Positions 34,824-43,537 of a stretch of 64,000 nt of DNA are shown here, piece by piece (positions within the stretch are counted from its first letter, which is position 1; the number at the start of each line of letters is the position of its first letter). The notes under the pieces are model-generated. The model searched no databases. It saw nothing but the letters and a program-made list of their open reading frames with translations, and was not told where the DNA came from. The DNA comes from Chryseobacterium taeanense. Lineage in GTDB: Bacteria; Bacteroidota; Bacteroidia; Flavobacteriales; Weeksellaceae. Location: contig NZ_FNDW01000001.1 of NCBI RefSeq assembly GCF_900099685.1, forward strand, positions 1 through 64,000, written 5' to 3'. The translations under genes and the position numbers were made by a program.

Positions 34824-35015
34824 ATTCTTTAAAATAAAATACAAAAGTAGAGAAATTAATTTGGGAATTTAAGTTTTACGCGTAATCTCAGTCTCGACCT
34901 TAAGCTTGTCCTAAACGAATGTTTGTTCTATTGGAAAATACTTAAAAGACGAATTTTGTGTAAATGATTAAAAATCAAATCTTTAAACTTGAATTAAAGG
35001 TTGTTATTTTATTGT

Positions 35016-35023
35016 TATATTTG
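35016..35023 (+). promoter_or_regulatory. Probable -7 box of icmF
   Basis: TATATTTG is an exact TAnnTTTG match 28 bases before ATG 35051. It lies inside a longer open frame that begins at 34964, which makes that longer start implausible. The -33 element is weak (ACTTG near 34988). Confidence 0.5.
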
Positions 35024-35050
35024 AAAATTCAGAAATTTTCTAGATTTTTT

Positions 35051-38000
35051 ATGGAAACCCAAAAATATACTCCTAAAAACAAAGTAAGAATTGTTACGGC
35101 GGCCTCTTTATTCGACGGCCATGATGCGGCGATCAATATTATGCGACGTGTAATTCAAGGTACAGGATGCGAAGTCATCCATCTTGGACACGACAAGTCT
35201 GCGGAAGAAGTAGTAAATACGGCCATTCAGGAAGATGCTAATGCGATTGCGTTAACCTCTTATCAGGGTGGACACAACGAATATTTTAAATATATCTATG
35301 ATCTTTTAAGAGAAAAAAACTCACCACAAATCAAAATTTTTGGTGGTGGTGGCGGTGTAATTCTGCCAGAAGAGATCGAAGACATTATGTCTTACGGCAT
35401 CGACAGAATCTATTCTCCGGATGACGGCCGCGAACTCGGCTTACAGGGGATGATCGACGATTTGGTTCAAAAATCTGACTTTGCAACCGGAAAAGAGGTA
35501 GGAGTTAGTGATTTAGATTCAATCAGTTTTGAAAATTCTACAAGCATTGCTAAAATAATTTCTGCTGTTGAAAATTTCTCGGAAGAAAAACCTGAACTGG
35601 TAAAGGCAATCGACGAGAAATCAAAAGATTTAAACATTCCGATTATTGGGATCACAGGAACTGGTGGAGCCGGAAAATCTTCTTTGACAGATGAATTGGT
35701 AAGGCGTTTTCTACGTTCTAATACCGATAAAAAAATTGCAATTATCTCAATTGACCCTTCCAAAAAGAAAACCGGAGGCGCGCTTTTAGGCGACAGAATT
35801 CGTATGAATGCCATCAATGATCCAAGAGTTTATATGCGTTCGATGGCAACCAGAGAAAACAATGTTTCTGTTTCTCCGTTCATTCATTCCGCTTTAAATG
35901 TGTTAAAATTAGCTCATCCTGATGTAATCATTCTGGAAACTTCAGGTATCGGACAATCAGGTTCGGAAGTTTCAGATTTTGCGGATGTTTCTATGTACGT
36001 AATGACTCCTGAATACGGAGCTTCCACACAGTTGGAAAAAATCGATATGTTGGATTATGCAGATTTAGTGGCATTAAATAAATCGGATAAAAGAGGTGCT
36101 CTTGATGCGCTTCAGGCGGTTAGAAAACAGTTCCAGAGAAACCATTTGTTGTGGGAGCAGCCTTTAGATGAAATGCCGGTTTACGCTACAAAAGCTTCTC
36201 AGTTCAATGACCACGGAACAACAGAATTATACAATAGATTAATTTCTAAAGTAAACGATAAATTTGAAAATCTAAAACTTCAATCTTTTGTTGAACAGGA
36301 AATTACAGATGAGGTAACCATCATTCCGCCCAAAAGAGTTCGTTACCTTTCTGAAATTGTTGAAAATAACAGACAGTACGATGCCAATGTTGAAAAACAA
36401 GCTGAGCTTGCAAGAACAATGTATCATATTGAAGGCGTGAAAAAACTTATTTCCAATGAAACTTTAGATGCTGAATATCAGAAGGCTGAAAAGGAACTTC
36501 AACAGGAAAATATCGACTTCCTTAAAACATGGGATGATACAAAAAAAGCTTTCCACGAAGAGTTTTATTCATACTTTGTAAGAGGAAAAGAAATTAAAGT
36601 GGAGACTTCAACAGAATCTTTATCTCACCTTAGAATTCCAAAAATTGCATTACCAAAATACAACGACTGGGGTGATTTAATTAAATGGAAAGGCCAGGAA
36701 AATCTTCCGGGAAGCTTCCCTTACACGGCAGGGATTTATCCATTCAAAAGAACTGGAGAAGATCCTACAAGAATGTTCGCCGGAGAAGGCGGACCTGAAA
36801 GAACCAACAGAAGATTTCACTACGTTTCTGCGGAAATGCCTGCAAAACGTTTGTCTACTGCTTTCGACTCGGTAACATTGTACGGGCAGGATCCTGCTTT
36901 ACCACCAGATATTTATGGTAAAATTGGAAATGCGGGAGTTTCAATTGCCACTCTGGATGATGCTAAAAAACTCTATTCAGGATTTGATCTCGTGAATGCT
37001 TTGACTTCTGTTTCAATGACGATTAACGGGCCGGCTCCGATGTTATTGGCTTTCTTTATGAATGCCGCTATCGATCAGAATGTTGAAAAATATATTGCAG
37101 AAAATAATCTTGAAGCTAAGGTTGAGGCTAAGCTTAAAGAAAAGTTTGATGACAAAGGTTTAGAAAGACCAAAATACAATGGAGAATTGCCTCCTTCTAA
37201 TAATGGTTTAGGTTTAAAATTATTAGGAATTACTGGAGATGAAGTTATTCCAGCCGATGTTTACGCTGAAATTAAAGCTAAAACCATCGCCACAGTTCGT
37301 GGAACCGTACAGGCAGACATTTTAAAAGAAGATCAGGCTCAGAATACGTGTATTTTCTCTACGGAATTTGCTTTGAGATTGATGGGCGACGTTCAGGAAT
37401 ATTTTATTAAAGAAAAGGTAAGAAACTTCTACTCGGTTTCTATTTCAGGATATCACATTGCAGAAGCAGGCGCAAATCCGGTTTCTCAGTTGGCATTTAC
37501 GTTGGCAAATGGTTTCACGTATGTTGAATATTATCTGTCAAGAGGAATGGATATCAACGATTTCGCTCCAAACCTATCCTTCTTTTTCTCCAACGGTATC
37601 GACCCTGAATATTCAGTAATCGGACGTGTAGCAAGAAGAATCTGGGCGAAAGCTATGAAACTGAAATACGGAGCCGACGAAAGAAGCCAGATGCTGAAAT
37701 ATCATATTCAGACTTCAGGACGTTCGCTTCACGCTCAGGAAATTGATTTCAATGACATCAGAACAACGCTTCAAGCATTGTATGCGATCTATGATAACTG
37801 TAATTCATTGCACACCAATGCTTACGATGAAGCGATTACAACCCCGACTGAGCAATCGGTAAGAAGAGCCATGGCTATTCAGTTGATTATCAATAAAGAA
37901 TTAGGTTTAGCGAAAAATGAAAATCCGCTTCAAGGCTCATTTATTATTGAAGAATTAACAGATTTGGTGGAAGAAGCAGTTTATGCAGAATTCGACAGAA

Positions 38001-38398
38001 TCACTGAAAGAGGTGGCGTTTTGGGTGCAATGGAAACGATGTACCAGCGTTCGAAAATTCAGGAAGAATCGATGCATTACGAATGGCTGAAGCACACCGG
38101 GGAATATCCGATCATTGGAGTAAATACGTTCTTAGGAAAAGATGGTTCGCCAACGGTTCGTCCGGGAGAAGTGATCCGTTCGACTGAAGAGGAAAAGCAG
38201 TTCCAGATCGAAATGCTTCATAATTTCCAAAAGTCAAATGAAGATAAATCTGCAGAAGCCTTGAAAACTTTGCAGCACGCCGCGATCAACCAGCAAAACT
38301 TATTTGAAGTGATGATGGATGCCGTGAAATACTGTTCGCTCGGGCAGATTACCAACGCCTTATTTGAAGTGGGCGGAAAGTATAGGAGAAATATGTAA
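35051..38398 (+). CDS. icmF: Fused isobutyryl-CoA mutase / methylmalonyl-CoA-mutase-family protein (IcmF type)
   Basis: This 1115-residue protein fuses three modules. The B12-binding domain comes first (about 10-140, DGHDA at 22-26 with His 24 as expected cobalt ligand, and GGGGGVI near 105). A MeaB-like G-protein chaperone follows (about 195-440, P-loop GTGGAGKSS near 200, [23 protein letters not shown]). The acyl-CoA mutase TIM barrel is last (about 540-1115, [32 protein letters not shown]). This order is that of IcmF, which interconverts isobutyryl-CoA and n-butyryl-CoA and possibly pivalyl/isovaleryl-CoA, needing adenosylcobalamin and GTP (family knowledge). The ATG at 35051 is preferred because the -7 promoter box lies upstream of it. 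No B12 riboswitch is apparent in the short leader. Confidence 0.93.
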   Translation: METQKYTPKNKVRIVTAASLFDGHDAAINIMRRVIQGTGCEVIHLGHDKSAEEVVNTAIQEDANAIALTSYQGGHNEYFKYIYDLLREKNSPQIKIFGGGGGVILPEEIEDIMSYGIDRIYSPDDGRELGLQGMIDDLVQKSDFATGKEVGVSDLDSISFENSTSIAKIISAVENFSEEKPELVKAIDEKSKDLNIPIIGITGTGGAGKSSLTDELVRRFLRSNTDKKIAIISIDPSKKKTGGALLGDRIRMNAINDPRVYMRSMATRENNVSVSPFIHSALNVLKLAHPDVIILETSGIGQSGSEVSDFADVSMYVMTPEYGASTQLEKIDMLDYADLVALNKSDKRGALDALQAVRKQFQRNHLLWEQPLDEMPVYATKASQFNDHGTTELYNRLISKVNDKFENLKLQSFVEQEITDEVTIIPPKRVRYLSEIVENNRQYDANVEKQAELARTMYHIEGVKKLISNETLDAEYQKAEKELQQENIDFLKTWDDTKKAFHEEFYSYFVRGKEIKVETSTESLSHLRIPKIALPKYNDWGDLIKWKGQENLPGSFPYTAGIYPFKRTGEDPTRMFAGEGGPERTNRRFHYVSAEMPAKRLSTAFDSVTLYGQDPALPPDIYGKIGNAGVSIATLDDAKKLYSGFDLVNALTSVSMTINGPAPMLLAFFMNAAIDQNVEKYIAENNLEAKVEAKLKEKFDDKGLERPKYNGELPPSNNGLGLKLLGITGDEVIPADVYAEIKAKTIATVRGTVQADILKEDQAQNTCIFSTEFALRLMGDVQEYFIKEKVRNFYSVSISGYHIAEAGANPVSQLAFTLANGFTYVEYYLSRGMDINDFAPNLSFFFSNGIDPEYSVIGRVARRIWAKAMKLKYGADERSQMLKYHIQTSGRSLHAQEIDFNDIRTTLQALYAIYDNCNSLHTNAYDEAITTPTEQSVRRAMAIQLIINKELGLAKNENPLQGSFIIEELTDLVEEAVYAEFDRITERGGVLGAMETMYQRSKIQEESMHYEWLKHTGEYPIIGVNTFLGKDGSPTVRPGEVIRSTEEEKQFQIEMLHNFQKSNEDKSAEALKTLQHAAINQQNLFEVMMDAVKYCSLGQITNALFEVGGKYRRNM

Positions 38399-38425
38399 GT
38401 TGGTAGCAGGACTGGCAATTTAAAT

Positions 38426-38455
38426 AAAAAGCCGTAGATTTCTACGGCTTTTCTA
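38426..38455. terminator. Terminator after icmF
   Basis: AAAAAGCCGTAGA pairs with TCTACGGCTTTT with a two-base central gap, followed by U-rich sequence. The A-rich left flank means it could also serve the convergent gene ending at 38456, but that stop codon lies directly against the hairpin. Confidence 0.85.
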
Positions 38456-39382
38456 TTATGAAATTTCTGAAATTAATTTTTCCGAAATTTTAACAAAATC
38501 GTCCAAAGGAATTTCACCTTCATCAATATCATCAACCATTGAAGTTATATCAATTTCTGATCTTATTTTTGATTTATCATTTACATAAAATGTTTTGGTA
38601 ACTTTATCAAGATAAAAAGTAAATGTAACTTCATCATAAAAATTCCCATCAATTTCTATTTGCTCATCACCTGTGTAATTCTTTCTATAAATATCAGATA
38701 AAACTTTCTTTATATTTGCCTTTACAGCTCCTTTATTGAATTTTAACTGAGTAATTGTTGTCCCTAGACTTGAGTTACTTGAATCTTCAAATAATTCTGA
38801 AAAACTAGTTGGAATAAGATTTCTATGAAGATTTACTTCTTTTAAATCTCCATTATTCATCATTTTTTCCATTAATTTAAAGTTTGGTGCTGAAGCAAGC
38901 TTAAATCTAATCTTATTTTCTCCTTCAAAACCTTTTTTCAACAAAAAACTATTAAAACAGTCTTCAAGACTTTTTTGAATACTATGGGTTGATTTTCTTT
39001 GCAATACAATATAACCTTCCTGCTTATTTTTAGGGATTAGAGCATAAAAATTCAATACTCTATCTTGAAGCTCTAATGAATTAACAGAATAATTAGTTTG
39101 ATTTGTTTCAGGATCGTTAATATCAACAGGATCTCCCGTTGTTCCTGCACCAAATCTTCCAAAAACACATCTTTTTTCCTTGTTAATTTTATGAGGATTT
39201 CTCAAGGTGAAACTTTTGTCTTTTCCATTTTCATTAAACCTTTTAGTATTTGAAAAAAGATCCTTACAAAATTCTTCAAACAGATCTTGAAAATCAAGAT
39301 TCCCAGGCAAGTTTGCCAAAAAGTGTTTTTCTCCGTTTCTATTTGAAACGAAGAATTTAAAAGTAGATACTTTATAATTCAT
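38456..39382 (-). CDS. Unrecognised accessory protein
   Basis: This 308-residue protein has no signal peptide or membrane helix and is lysine- and asparagine-rich. Blocks that look conserved by composition are HKINKEKRCVFGRFGAGTTGDPVDINDPETNQ (about 65-95), FYALIPKNKQEGYIVLQRKSTHSIQKSLEDCFNSFL (about 110-150) and LKEVNLHRNLIPTSFSELF (about 180-200). The last third is acidic (DDIDEGEIPLDDF). I do not recognise the family. The surrounding DNA is noticeably more AT-rich than neighbouring genes, suggesting recent acquisition. It shares strand and neighbourhood with the 124-residue gene at 39670, but a plus-strand transcript probably lies between them, so they may not be one operon. A defence or phage-derived role is possible, unsupported by any motif. 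Confidence 0.6.
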   Translation of the reverse strand: MNYKVSTFKFFVSNRNGEKHFLANLPGNLDFQDLFEEFCKDLFSNTKRFNENGKDKSFTLRNPHKINKEKRCVFGRFGAGTTGDPVDINDPETNQTNYSVNSLELQDRVLNFYALIPKNKQEGYIVLQRKSTHSIQKSLEDCFNSFLLKKGFEGENKIRFKLASAPNFKLMEKMMNNGDLKEVNLHRNLIPTSFSELFEDSSNSSLGTTITQLKFNKGAVKANIKKVLSDIYRKNYTGDEQIEIDGNFYDEVTFTFYLDKVTKTFYVNDKSKIRSEIDITSMVDDIDEGEIPLDDFVKISEKLISEIS

Positions 39383-39489
39383 AATTTTTGTTTCTTTTAA
39401 ATTTAAAATTTGTATTAAATAATATTATTTTCATTTTTTTTAATATTATAATTACTCTAACGTGCGTGAGTGTTAAAACGAATTTTATT

Positions 39490-39521
39490 TTTGGAAAAAA
39501 GAAACATTTGAAGTATCTTTG
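39490..39521 (+). promoter_or_regulatory. Strong promoter for a short plus-strand transcript
   Basis: A -33 TTTG (39490-39493) and a -7 TATCTTTG (39514-39521) are separated by 20 bases, matching the Bacteroidota consensus. No reading frame of credible length follows on the plus strand, only the structured segment and terminator at 39528-39650. A TACTTTTG on the minus strand (39527-39534) is a possible promoter for the gene ending at 38456. Confidence 0.7.
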
Positions 39522-39527
39522 CACAAC

Positions 39528-39650
39528 AAAAGTAGATGAGGTAATCTCACTTCTTCTTAGATAATTTTGTTAAAAAAATTAGGGGTCGCAATCCAAATTA
39601 AAAACAAAATTTGATAAATTTTCCTCGGCTGTTTATTCAGCCTTTTTTTA
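39528..39650 (+). ncRNA. Candidate structured small RNA (about 120 nt)
   Basis: Downstream of the strong promoter the segment contains a nested stem. AATTTTGTT (39563-39571) pairs perfectly with AACAAAATT (39603-39611). Inside it, AATTAGG pairs with CCAAATT except for one mismatch, around the loop GGTCGCAAT. Near the 5' end TGAG and CTCA form a small hairpin, and GAGG may alternatively pair with CCTC near 39622. The segment ends with GGCTG/CAGCC and a run of seven U, a plus-strand intrinsic terminator. No open reading frame is credible. The bulged-hairpin shape recalls 6S-like RNA, but that is only a hypothesis. The start position is inferred from the promoter. Confidence 0.5.
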
Positions 39651-39669
39651 TATTTTCTTTCCCTCTGTA

Positions 39670-40044
39670 CTATTTTTTTCTTTTGGTTAAAATAAAATAT
39701 TCAATATCTTCATTTTTTTCTTTTCTTATATCGTAGATATAACTCTTATTCTTATAATCCAATCCTCTTTTATCAAAAACATTTTTTAAATTTATATAAT
39801 AATACATCCCTGCTTTTGAAATTTTAAAAGCTCCATCTTCAGTTTGAGATGCAACCATATAAATACTATCATCATTTTCATTATTATTATTGAATCCTAT
39901 TTTAAAATACGATTCTTCATTAATCCCCATGAAGTCTTCAGCACCAGAAGAGAAGCCCAGCTTTCCAGTTTTATGAATCGTAGCTTTTATAGAACCTCCG
40001 ACTTTATTTGGATCTTCGAATGAAATAAAATCTAGAATACTCAT
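39670..40044 (-). CDS. Unrecognised small accessory protein
   Basis: This 124-residue soluble-looking protein has no signal peptide. It has N-terminal ISFEDPNKVGGSIKATIHKTGKLGFSSGAEDFMGI, a run of Asn codons (NNNNENDD), and a C-terminal basic end (YFILTKRKK). The pattern of paired beta strands (IYMVASQ, FKISKAGMYYYINL, YIYDIRKE, IEYFILTK) suggests a small beta-rich domain. I recognise no family. A textbook minus-strand promoter lies just upstream (40063-40093), so the reading frame is very likely expressed. It lies in the AT-rich patch with the gene at 38456 and the candidate small RNA. Confidence 0.65.
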   Translation of the reverse strand: MSILDFISFEDPNKVGGSIKATIHKTGKLGFSSGAEDFMGINEESYFKIGFNNNNENDDSIYMVASQTEDGAFKISKAGMYYYINLKNVFDKRGLDYKNKSYIYDIRKEKNEDIEYFILTKRKK

Positions 40045-40062
40045 ATTGTATTTATTTTGTTA

Positions 40063-40093
40063 CAAATATAGATAAAAAGTGTTAAATATCAAA
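40063..40093 (-). promoter_or_regulatory. Promoter of the 124-residue accessory gene
   Basis: On the minus strand TTTG (40090-40093) and TATATTTG (40063-40070) are separated by exactly 19 bases, 18 bases before the start codon. Confidence 0.75.
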
Positions 40094-40285
40094 ATACATA
40101 AAATTATTTATTAGATACACATTTTTTATTTTACGGATTCCCATAATTTGAAATCAAACTATTTGTATGCTTACTTACAATATCGCTTGTGTCCTTAATG
40201 TAAATTATGGTCTGATTATTATTTAAATACTTACAAAAGTAACTAGGTAATTTAGATTTATTATTTTCGCAAAACAATTAATAGA

Positions 40286-40996
40286 ATGAAACCCAAAGCC
40301 ATCTTCAACTGGAGCAGCGGAAAAGATTCTGCATTTGCTTTGTATAAAATTTTAAAAGGAAACCAATTTGAAATCACCTCTTTACTGACAAGTATTAATA
40401 AAGAATTTCAAAGAATATCAATGCATGGCGTTCATGTCTCGTTGTTGGAAAAACAGGCTGAAAGTTTAGGTTTTCCGTTAATTAAAATGGAACTTCCAAA
40501 AGAACCCACGATGGAAGAATATCGCGAAATCATGAACAAAACCATGAGTGATATAAGATCCCAAGATGTTACTTATTCTATTTTTGGAGATATTTTTCTT
40601 GAAGACTTGAGAAAATACCGTGAAGAACAATTAGGGTCAATAGGAATGAAAGGCATTTTTCCATTATGGAAAATCAATACCACAGATCTGATTCATGAAT
40701 TTCTGGATTTAGGATTTAAGACTATTGTTACCTGCGTAAACGAAACTTACCTCGATAAAAGTTTTGCAGGAAGAATTATCGATAAAGATTTTATTAAAGA
40801 TTTACCTGGAAATGTTGATCCGTGCGGAGAAAACGGCGAGTTCCATACATTCACTTTTGATGGCCCGATTTTTAAAAATCCAATTAATTTTGAAATTGGT
40901 GAAATTGTTAAAAAGACCTATCCTAAACCAAAATCCGACCACGAAAGTCAGGATGAGGACTATGTTTTCTGGTTTTGTGATTTGATATCGTTATAA
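40286..40996 (+). CDS. Dph6-related ATP pyrophosphatase (adenine nucleotide alpha hydrolase)
   Basis: This 236-residue protein begins KPKAIFNWSSGKDSAFALYK, the PP-loop ATP-binding motif (SSGKDS at about residues 9-14). It contains GDIFLEDLRKYREEQL and FPLWKINTTDLIHEFLDLGFKTIVTCVNETYLDKSFAGR, and then DPCGENGEFHTFTFDGPIF, the ENGEFHT hallmark of diphthine-ammonia-ligase-like (DUF71) proteins. In bacteria the substrate of this family is not established; diphthamide is eukaryotic/archaeal, so that name should not be transferred. It stands alone on the plus strand, ended by a hairpin terminator. Confidence 0.88.
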   Translation: MKPKAIFNWSSGKDSAFALYKILKGNQFEITSLLTSINKEFQRISMHGVHVSLLEKQAESLGFPLIKMELPKEPTMEEYREIMNKTMSDIRSQDVTYSIFGDIFLEDLRKYREEQLGSIGMKGIFPLWKINTTDLIHEFLDLGFKTIVTCVNETYLDKSFAGRIIDKDFIKDLPGNVDPCGENGEFHTFTFDGPIFKNPINFEIGEIVKKTYPKPKSDHESQDEDYVFWFCDLISL

Positions 40997-41036
40997 ACAG
41001 AAAGCGCCCTCCTGAAATAAGGGAACTTTCTGTTTT
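40996..41036. terminator. Bidirectional terminator
   Basis: AACAGAAAG pairs with CTTTCTGTT, and an inner CCCT pairs with AGGG; U residues follow on the plus strand. It lies between two convergent genes. Confidence 0.75.
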
Positions 41037-41064
41037 AGGATTATTCAGTTCTGAGTGATGAAGT

Positions 41065-41706
41065 CTATTTTTTTTCTGTTGACTTTCCTGTTGCTGGTTT
41101 AGGATTATTTATGGTCAGAAAAAGACTTTTATTAAGTTCCTTTTTAGAGGAGTAAACAACATCGCATACATTTCCGGTCAAAGTATAAGTCCCTTTATTT
41201 ATTACGATGAAATTTTCACCTTTTGCCGGGACAGCCATATTGTAAAAATCTTTTCCCTGAATCTTCAGAACCAGATTACAATCAGATTGATTTTTAAATA
41301 AGAGAATTACTTCTTTGCTGTTTATGTCTTCATTAAACATGGCATTAAGGAGTTTTACGGTTTTGTCCTTATGTTCCTGGGAGGTCGAAGCAATCAGACG
41401 TTTAAATTCCTCTGCCTCTTCAGAGTTTGGTTTTCTGATGGCATCACTTGGGATTTCTGAAATAATAGGTCTGGTTTCCATAGGTTTAGCGTTCTTTTTT
41501 CCTTTGGTCCATTCGGCATTTTTTAATGCGATAAGCTTTGGTTTCAGGACACTTCTTTTCGGATCATCAGGATATGTTGTTGCCAGATAGTTTTCGATTT
41601 CCTTGATGTCTGTACTTTCTAAAATGTTTTGGGAACTACTTTTAACGCTTGTGCTTTTGCAGGAGAAAAGCGTGCATAACAAGATAATAAAGATGCTTTT
41701 TTTCAT
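41065..41706 (-). CDS. Exported lipoprotein, paralogue family member 1 (possibly DUF6759)
   Basis: This 213-residue lipoprotein has lipobox LFSC (Cys about 16). An N-terminal helical module (EIENYLATTYPDDPKRSVLKPKLIALKN, about 36-65) and a C-terminal beta domain (about 130-205: NKEVILLFKNQSDCNLVLKIQGKDFYNMAVPAKGENFIVINKGTYTLTGNVCDVVYSSKKEL) are both shared with the products of 42608 and 56012. Two cysteines, in the SDCN and VCDVVYSS contexts, are conserved in all three and may form a disulfide. From memory, Chryseobacterium proteins of this kind are called DUF6759; this is unverified. Function is unknown. trmB lies between this gene and paralogue 2. Confidence 0.75.
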   Translation of the reverse strand: MKKSIFIILLCTLFSCKSTSVKSSSQNILESTDIKEIENYLATTYPDDPKRSVLKPKLIALKNAEWTKGKKNAKPMETRPIISEIPSDAIRKPNSEEAEEFKRLIASTSQEHKDKTVKLLNAMFNEDINSKEVILLFKNQSDCNLVLKIQGKDFYNMAVPAKGENFIVINKGTYTLTGNVCDVVYSSKKELNKSLFLTINNPKPATGKSTEKK

Positions 41707-41854
41707 AACTGATTTTTTAACTGTGTTTTATATAAATAGAAGTATAAGGATGTACGGCTACATCCTTTATGTAAGGCAATAATAATTGCTTAAAATACGG
41801 TAAGCTAAATTTGCTGTGCTGTGTGTTGTGTTTTTTTCATCATTTTTTTTGTTT

Positions 41855-42532
41855 TTAATTAATTCTGAATTTAATGTATGTAATTGTTTTCCCTTTTGCA
41901 GAAAATAATTCTTCGTAATAGGTTTTGATATCTCTTAAATGAGGTGTATTCGGGTCGTATTCCGGAGCTCCGTAAATATCATGGTGTGCAGTGATGATCT
42001 CATACCCGGCTCCCTGTAAGAAACCAAGAGTATAGCCGTGAAGAAATTCGGAATCTGTTTTTAAATGAATGATACCTCCGGGCTTCAGGAATTTTTTATA
42101 TCTGTTTAAAAAGTCGGGATGTGTGAGCCTGTGCTTCGTACGTTTGTATTTGATCTGTGGATCGGGGAACGTGATCCATATTTCATCCACTTCATTTTCA
42201 CCGAAGAAATAGTCTACCAGCTCGATCTGGGTTCTAAGAAATCCCACATTGTGCATATTGTTTTCATGGGCTTCCTTGGCTCCGAACCAGAATCTGGCCC
42301 CTTTAATATCGATCCCGATAAAGTTTTTCTCAGGAAATGTTTTAGCGAGTCCTACAGAATATTCTCCTTTACCACAACCCAATTCCAGAACGATCGGATT
42401 ATCATTCTTAAAGAATTCCGTTCTCCATTTTCCTTTAAGGTCAAAATCATTCAGGGCATCCTCTCTTGTTGGCTGAATAACATTTGGTAAAGTCTTGTTT
42501 TCTGCGAATCTTGCTAATTTATTTTTACCCAT
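41855..42532 (-). CDS. trmB: tRNA (guanine-N7-)-methyltransferase
   Basis: This 225-residue enzyme methylates G46 of tRNA using S-adenosylmethionine. Visible motifs are VLELGCGKGEYSVGLAKTFPEKNFIGIDIKG (SAM-binding loop, about 52-80), WITFPDPQIKYKRTKHRLTHPDFLNRYKKFLKPGGIIHLKTD (family signature FPDP-KxxH-R, about 120-160), and a C-terminal TYYEELFSAKGKTITYIKF. The ATG at 42532 is preferred over GTG 42538. It is the only housekeeping gene in the segment and is flanked on both sides by the paralogous exported proteins. Confidence 0.95.
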   Translation of the reverse strand: MGKNKLARFAENKTLPNVIQPTREDALNDFDLKGKWRTEFFKNDNPIVLELGCGKGEYSVGLAKTFPEKNFIGIDIKGARFWFGAKEAHENNMHNVGFLRTQIELVDYFFGENEVDEIWITFPDPQIKYKRTKHRLTHPDFLNRYKKFLKPGGIIHLKTDSEFLHGYTLGFLQGAGYEIITAHHDIYGAPEYDPNTPHLRDIKTYYEELFSAKGKTITYIKFRIN

Positions 42533-42607
42533 AAACACTTCTAAAATTCTGCAAAAATAGCAAATTTTATAAAAACTTTGTTTAAATGATAAAATTAAAA
42601 GTAAGAT

Positions 42608-43396
42608 TTATTTTTTCGATGAACTGCCGAGAGCAACCATTAAAGGCTTCTGGATGGTCTTCTGAGAAGCGTATTGAGCTCCGCAAACAATACTTGTAAA
42701 AAGATAATCACCCTTTTGCACCACAATAGAATTGTCACCGTGTGCCGGAACAGGAAGTCTGTATTTTGTGATGCCTATTCCTTCAATCCTTACAATGATA
42801 TTGCAGTCAGATTTATTCTCAATCATCACAATACATTCCTTAGCATTGGGGTCATTATCAAAAAGTGAATTTAATATTTTAACGGTTTTATTTTTGTGCT
42901 CAACAGGATTTTCTGCCATGAGCATATTAAATTCCGAAGCTTCCGTGTCAGGAATTGCGGCTGTTTTTACGGATGGTGCGCTGGCAGTTGGCGCTATATA
43001 AACATTTTGAGGATTGCTTGGTGTATAAACAATCGCAGATTGACCTGCCTGTAATTCTTTCTGGTATTTTGCAATCTGCTTCTTCCTGATATTGGCATTC
43101 AGTTCCTCAAAAGATATTTTAGTGGAAGGTCGTCTCCTGAGCATGGCAAGCCAGTCCTGCATTTGTTTTACTCTTGTATCACCTGGCTTAGCATTTTTAA
43201 TGTAATCTTTCATCATCTCCATAACGCGCGGTTTCAGTACAGATCGTCTGGGGTCGTCCGGATGGGCATCTCTCAGAAATGCATTGATCTCGTAGATATT
43301 TTTACTTTTTAAAATATCACTGTAGTCCTTACTTTTTTTTTGAGCTGAAATATTCACAAAGAGAATTGCGCTGAAAATCAGAAGTATCTTTTTCAT
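42608..43396 (-). CDS. Exported protein, paralogue family member 2
   Basis: This 262-residue protein has a signal peptide ending NISAQ (about residue 18). The N-terminal module INAFLRDAHPDDPRRSVLKPRVMEMMK (about 38-65) is followed by a longer linker (RRRPSTKISFEELNANIRKKQIAKYQKELQAGQS). The conserved C-terminal domain (about 165-255) has EHKNKTVKILNSLFDNDPNAKECIVMIENKSDCNIIVRIEGIGITKYRLPVPAHGDNSIVVQKGDYLFTSIVCGAQYASQKTI. The extra linker and soluble export without lipobox distinguish it from paralogue 1. Function is unknown. It is separated from trmB by 75 bases. Confidence 0.75.
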   Translation of the reverse strand: MKKILLIFSAILFVNISAQKKSKDYSDILKSKNIYEINAFLRDAHPDDPRRSVLKPRVMEMMKDYIKNAKPGDTRVKQMQDWLAMLRRRPSTKISFEELNANIRKKQIAKYQKELQAGQSAIVYTPSNPQNVYIAPTASAPSVKTAAIPDTEASEFNMLMAENPVEHKNKTVKILNSLFDNDPNAKECIVMIENKSDCNIIVRIEGIGITKYRLPVPAHGDNSIVVQKGDYLFTSIVCGAQYASQKTIQKPLMVALGSSSKK

Positions 43397-43537
43397 TTAC
43401 TATATCAAATTAAGATGATCCTGAAATATAACGGAAATTAAGCGGTTTTCTGCGAAATGAACTTAATTTAAAACATAAAAAATGCATACTGCAATTTACA
43501 ATATACAATATACATTTTGGAGGCTTATGGGATTGTG

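Noticed and set aside
34964..35050. N-terminal extension of icmF to TTG/ATG 34964
   Set aside because: A -7 promoter box lies inside it and the extra residues are hydrophobic and not part of the family.
35024..35050. Cobalamin riboswitch before icmF
   Set aside because: The space between the -7 box and the ATG is only about 27 bases, too short for a B12 riboswitch, and no conserved B12-box wording is seen.
43470..43520. TATACAAT-type direct repeats near 43500 as a regulatory site
   Set aside because: Short, low-complexity AT-rich repetition with no promoter match or conserved context.
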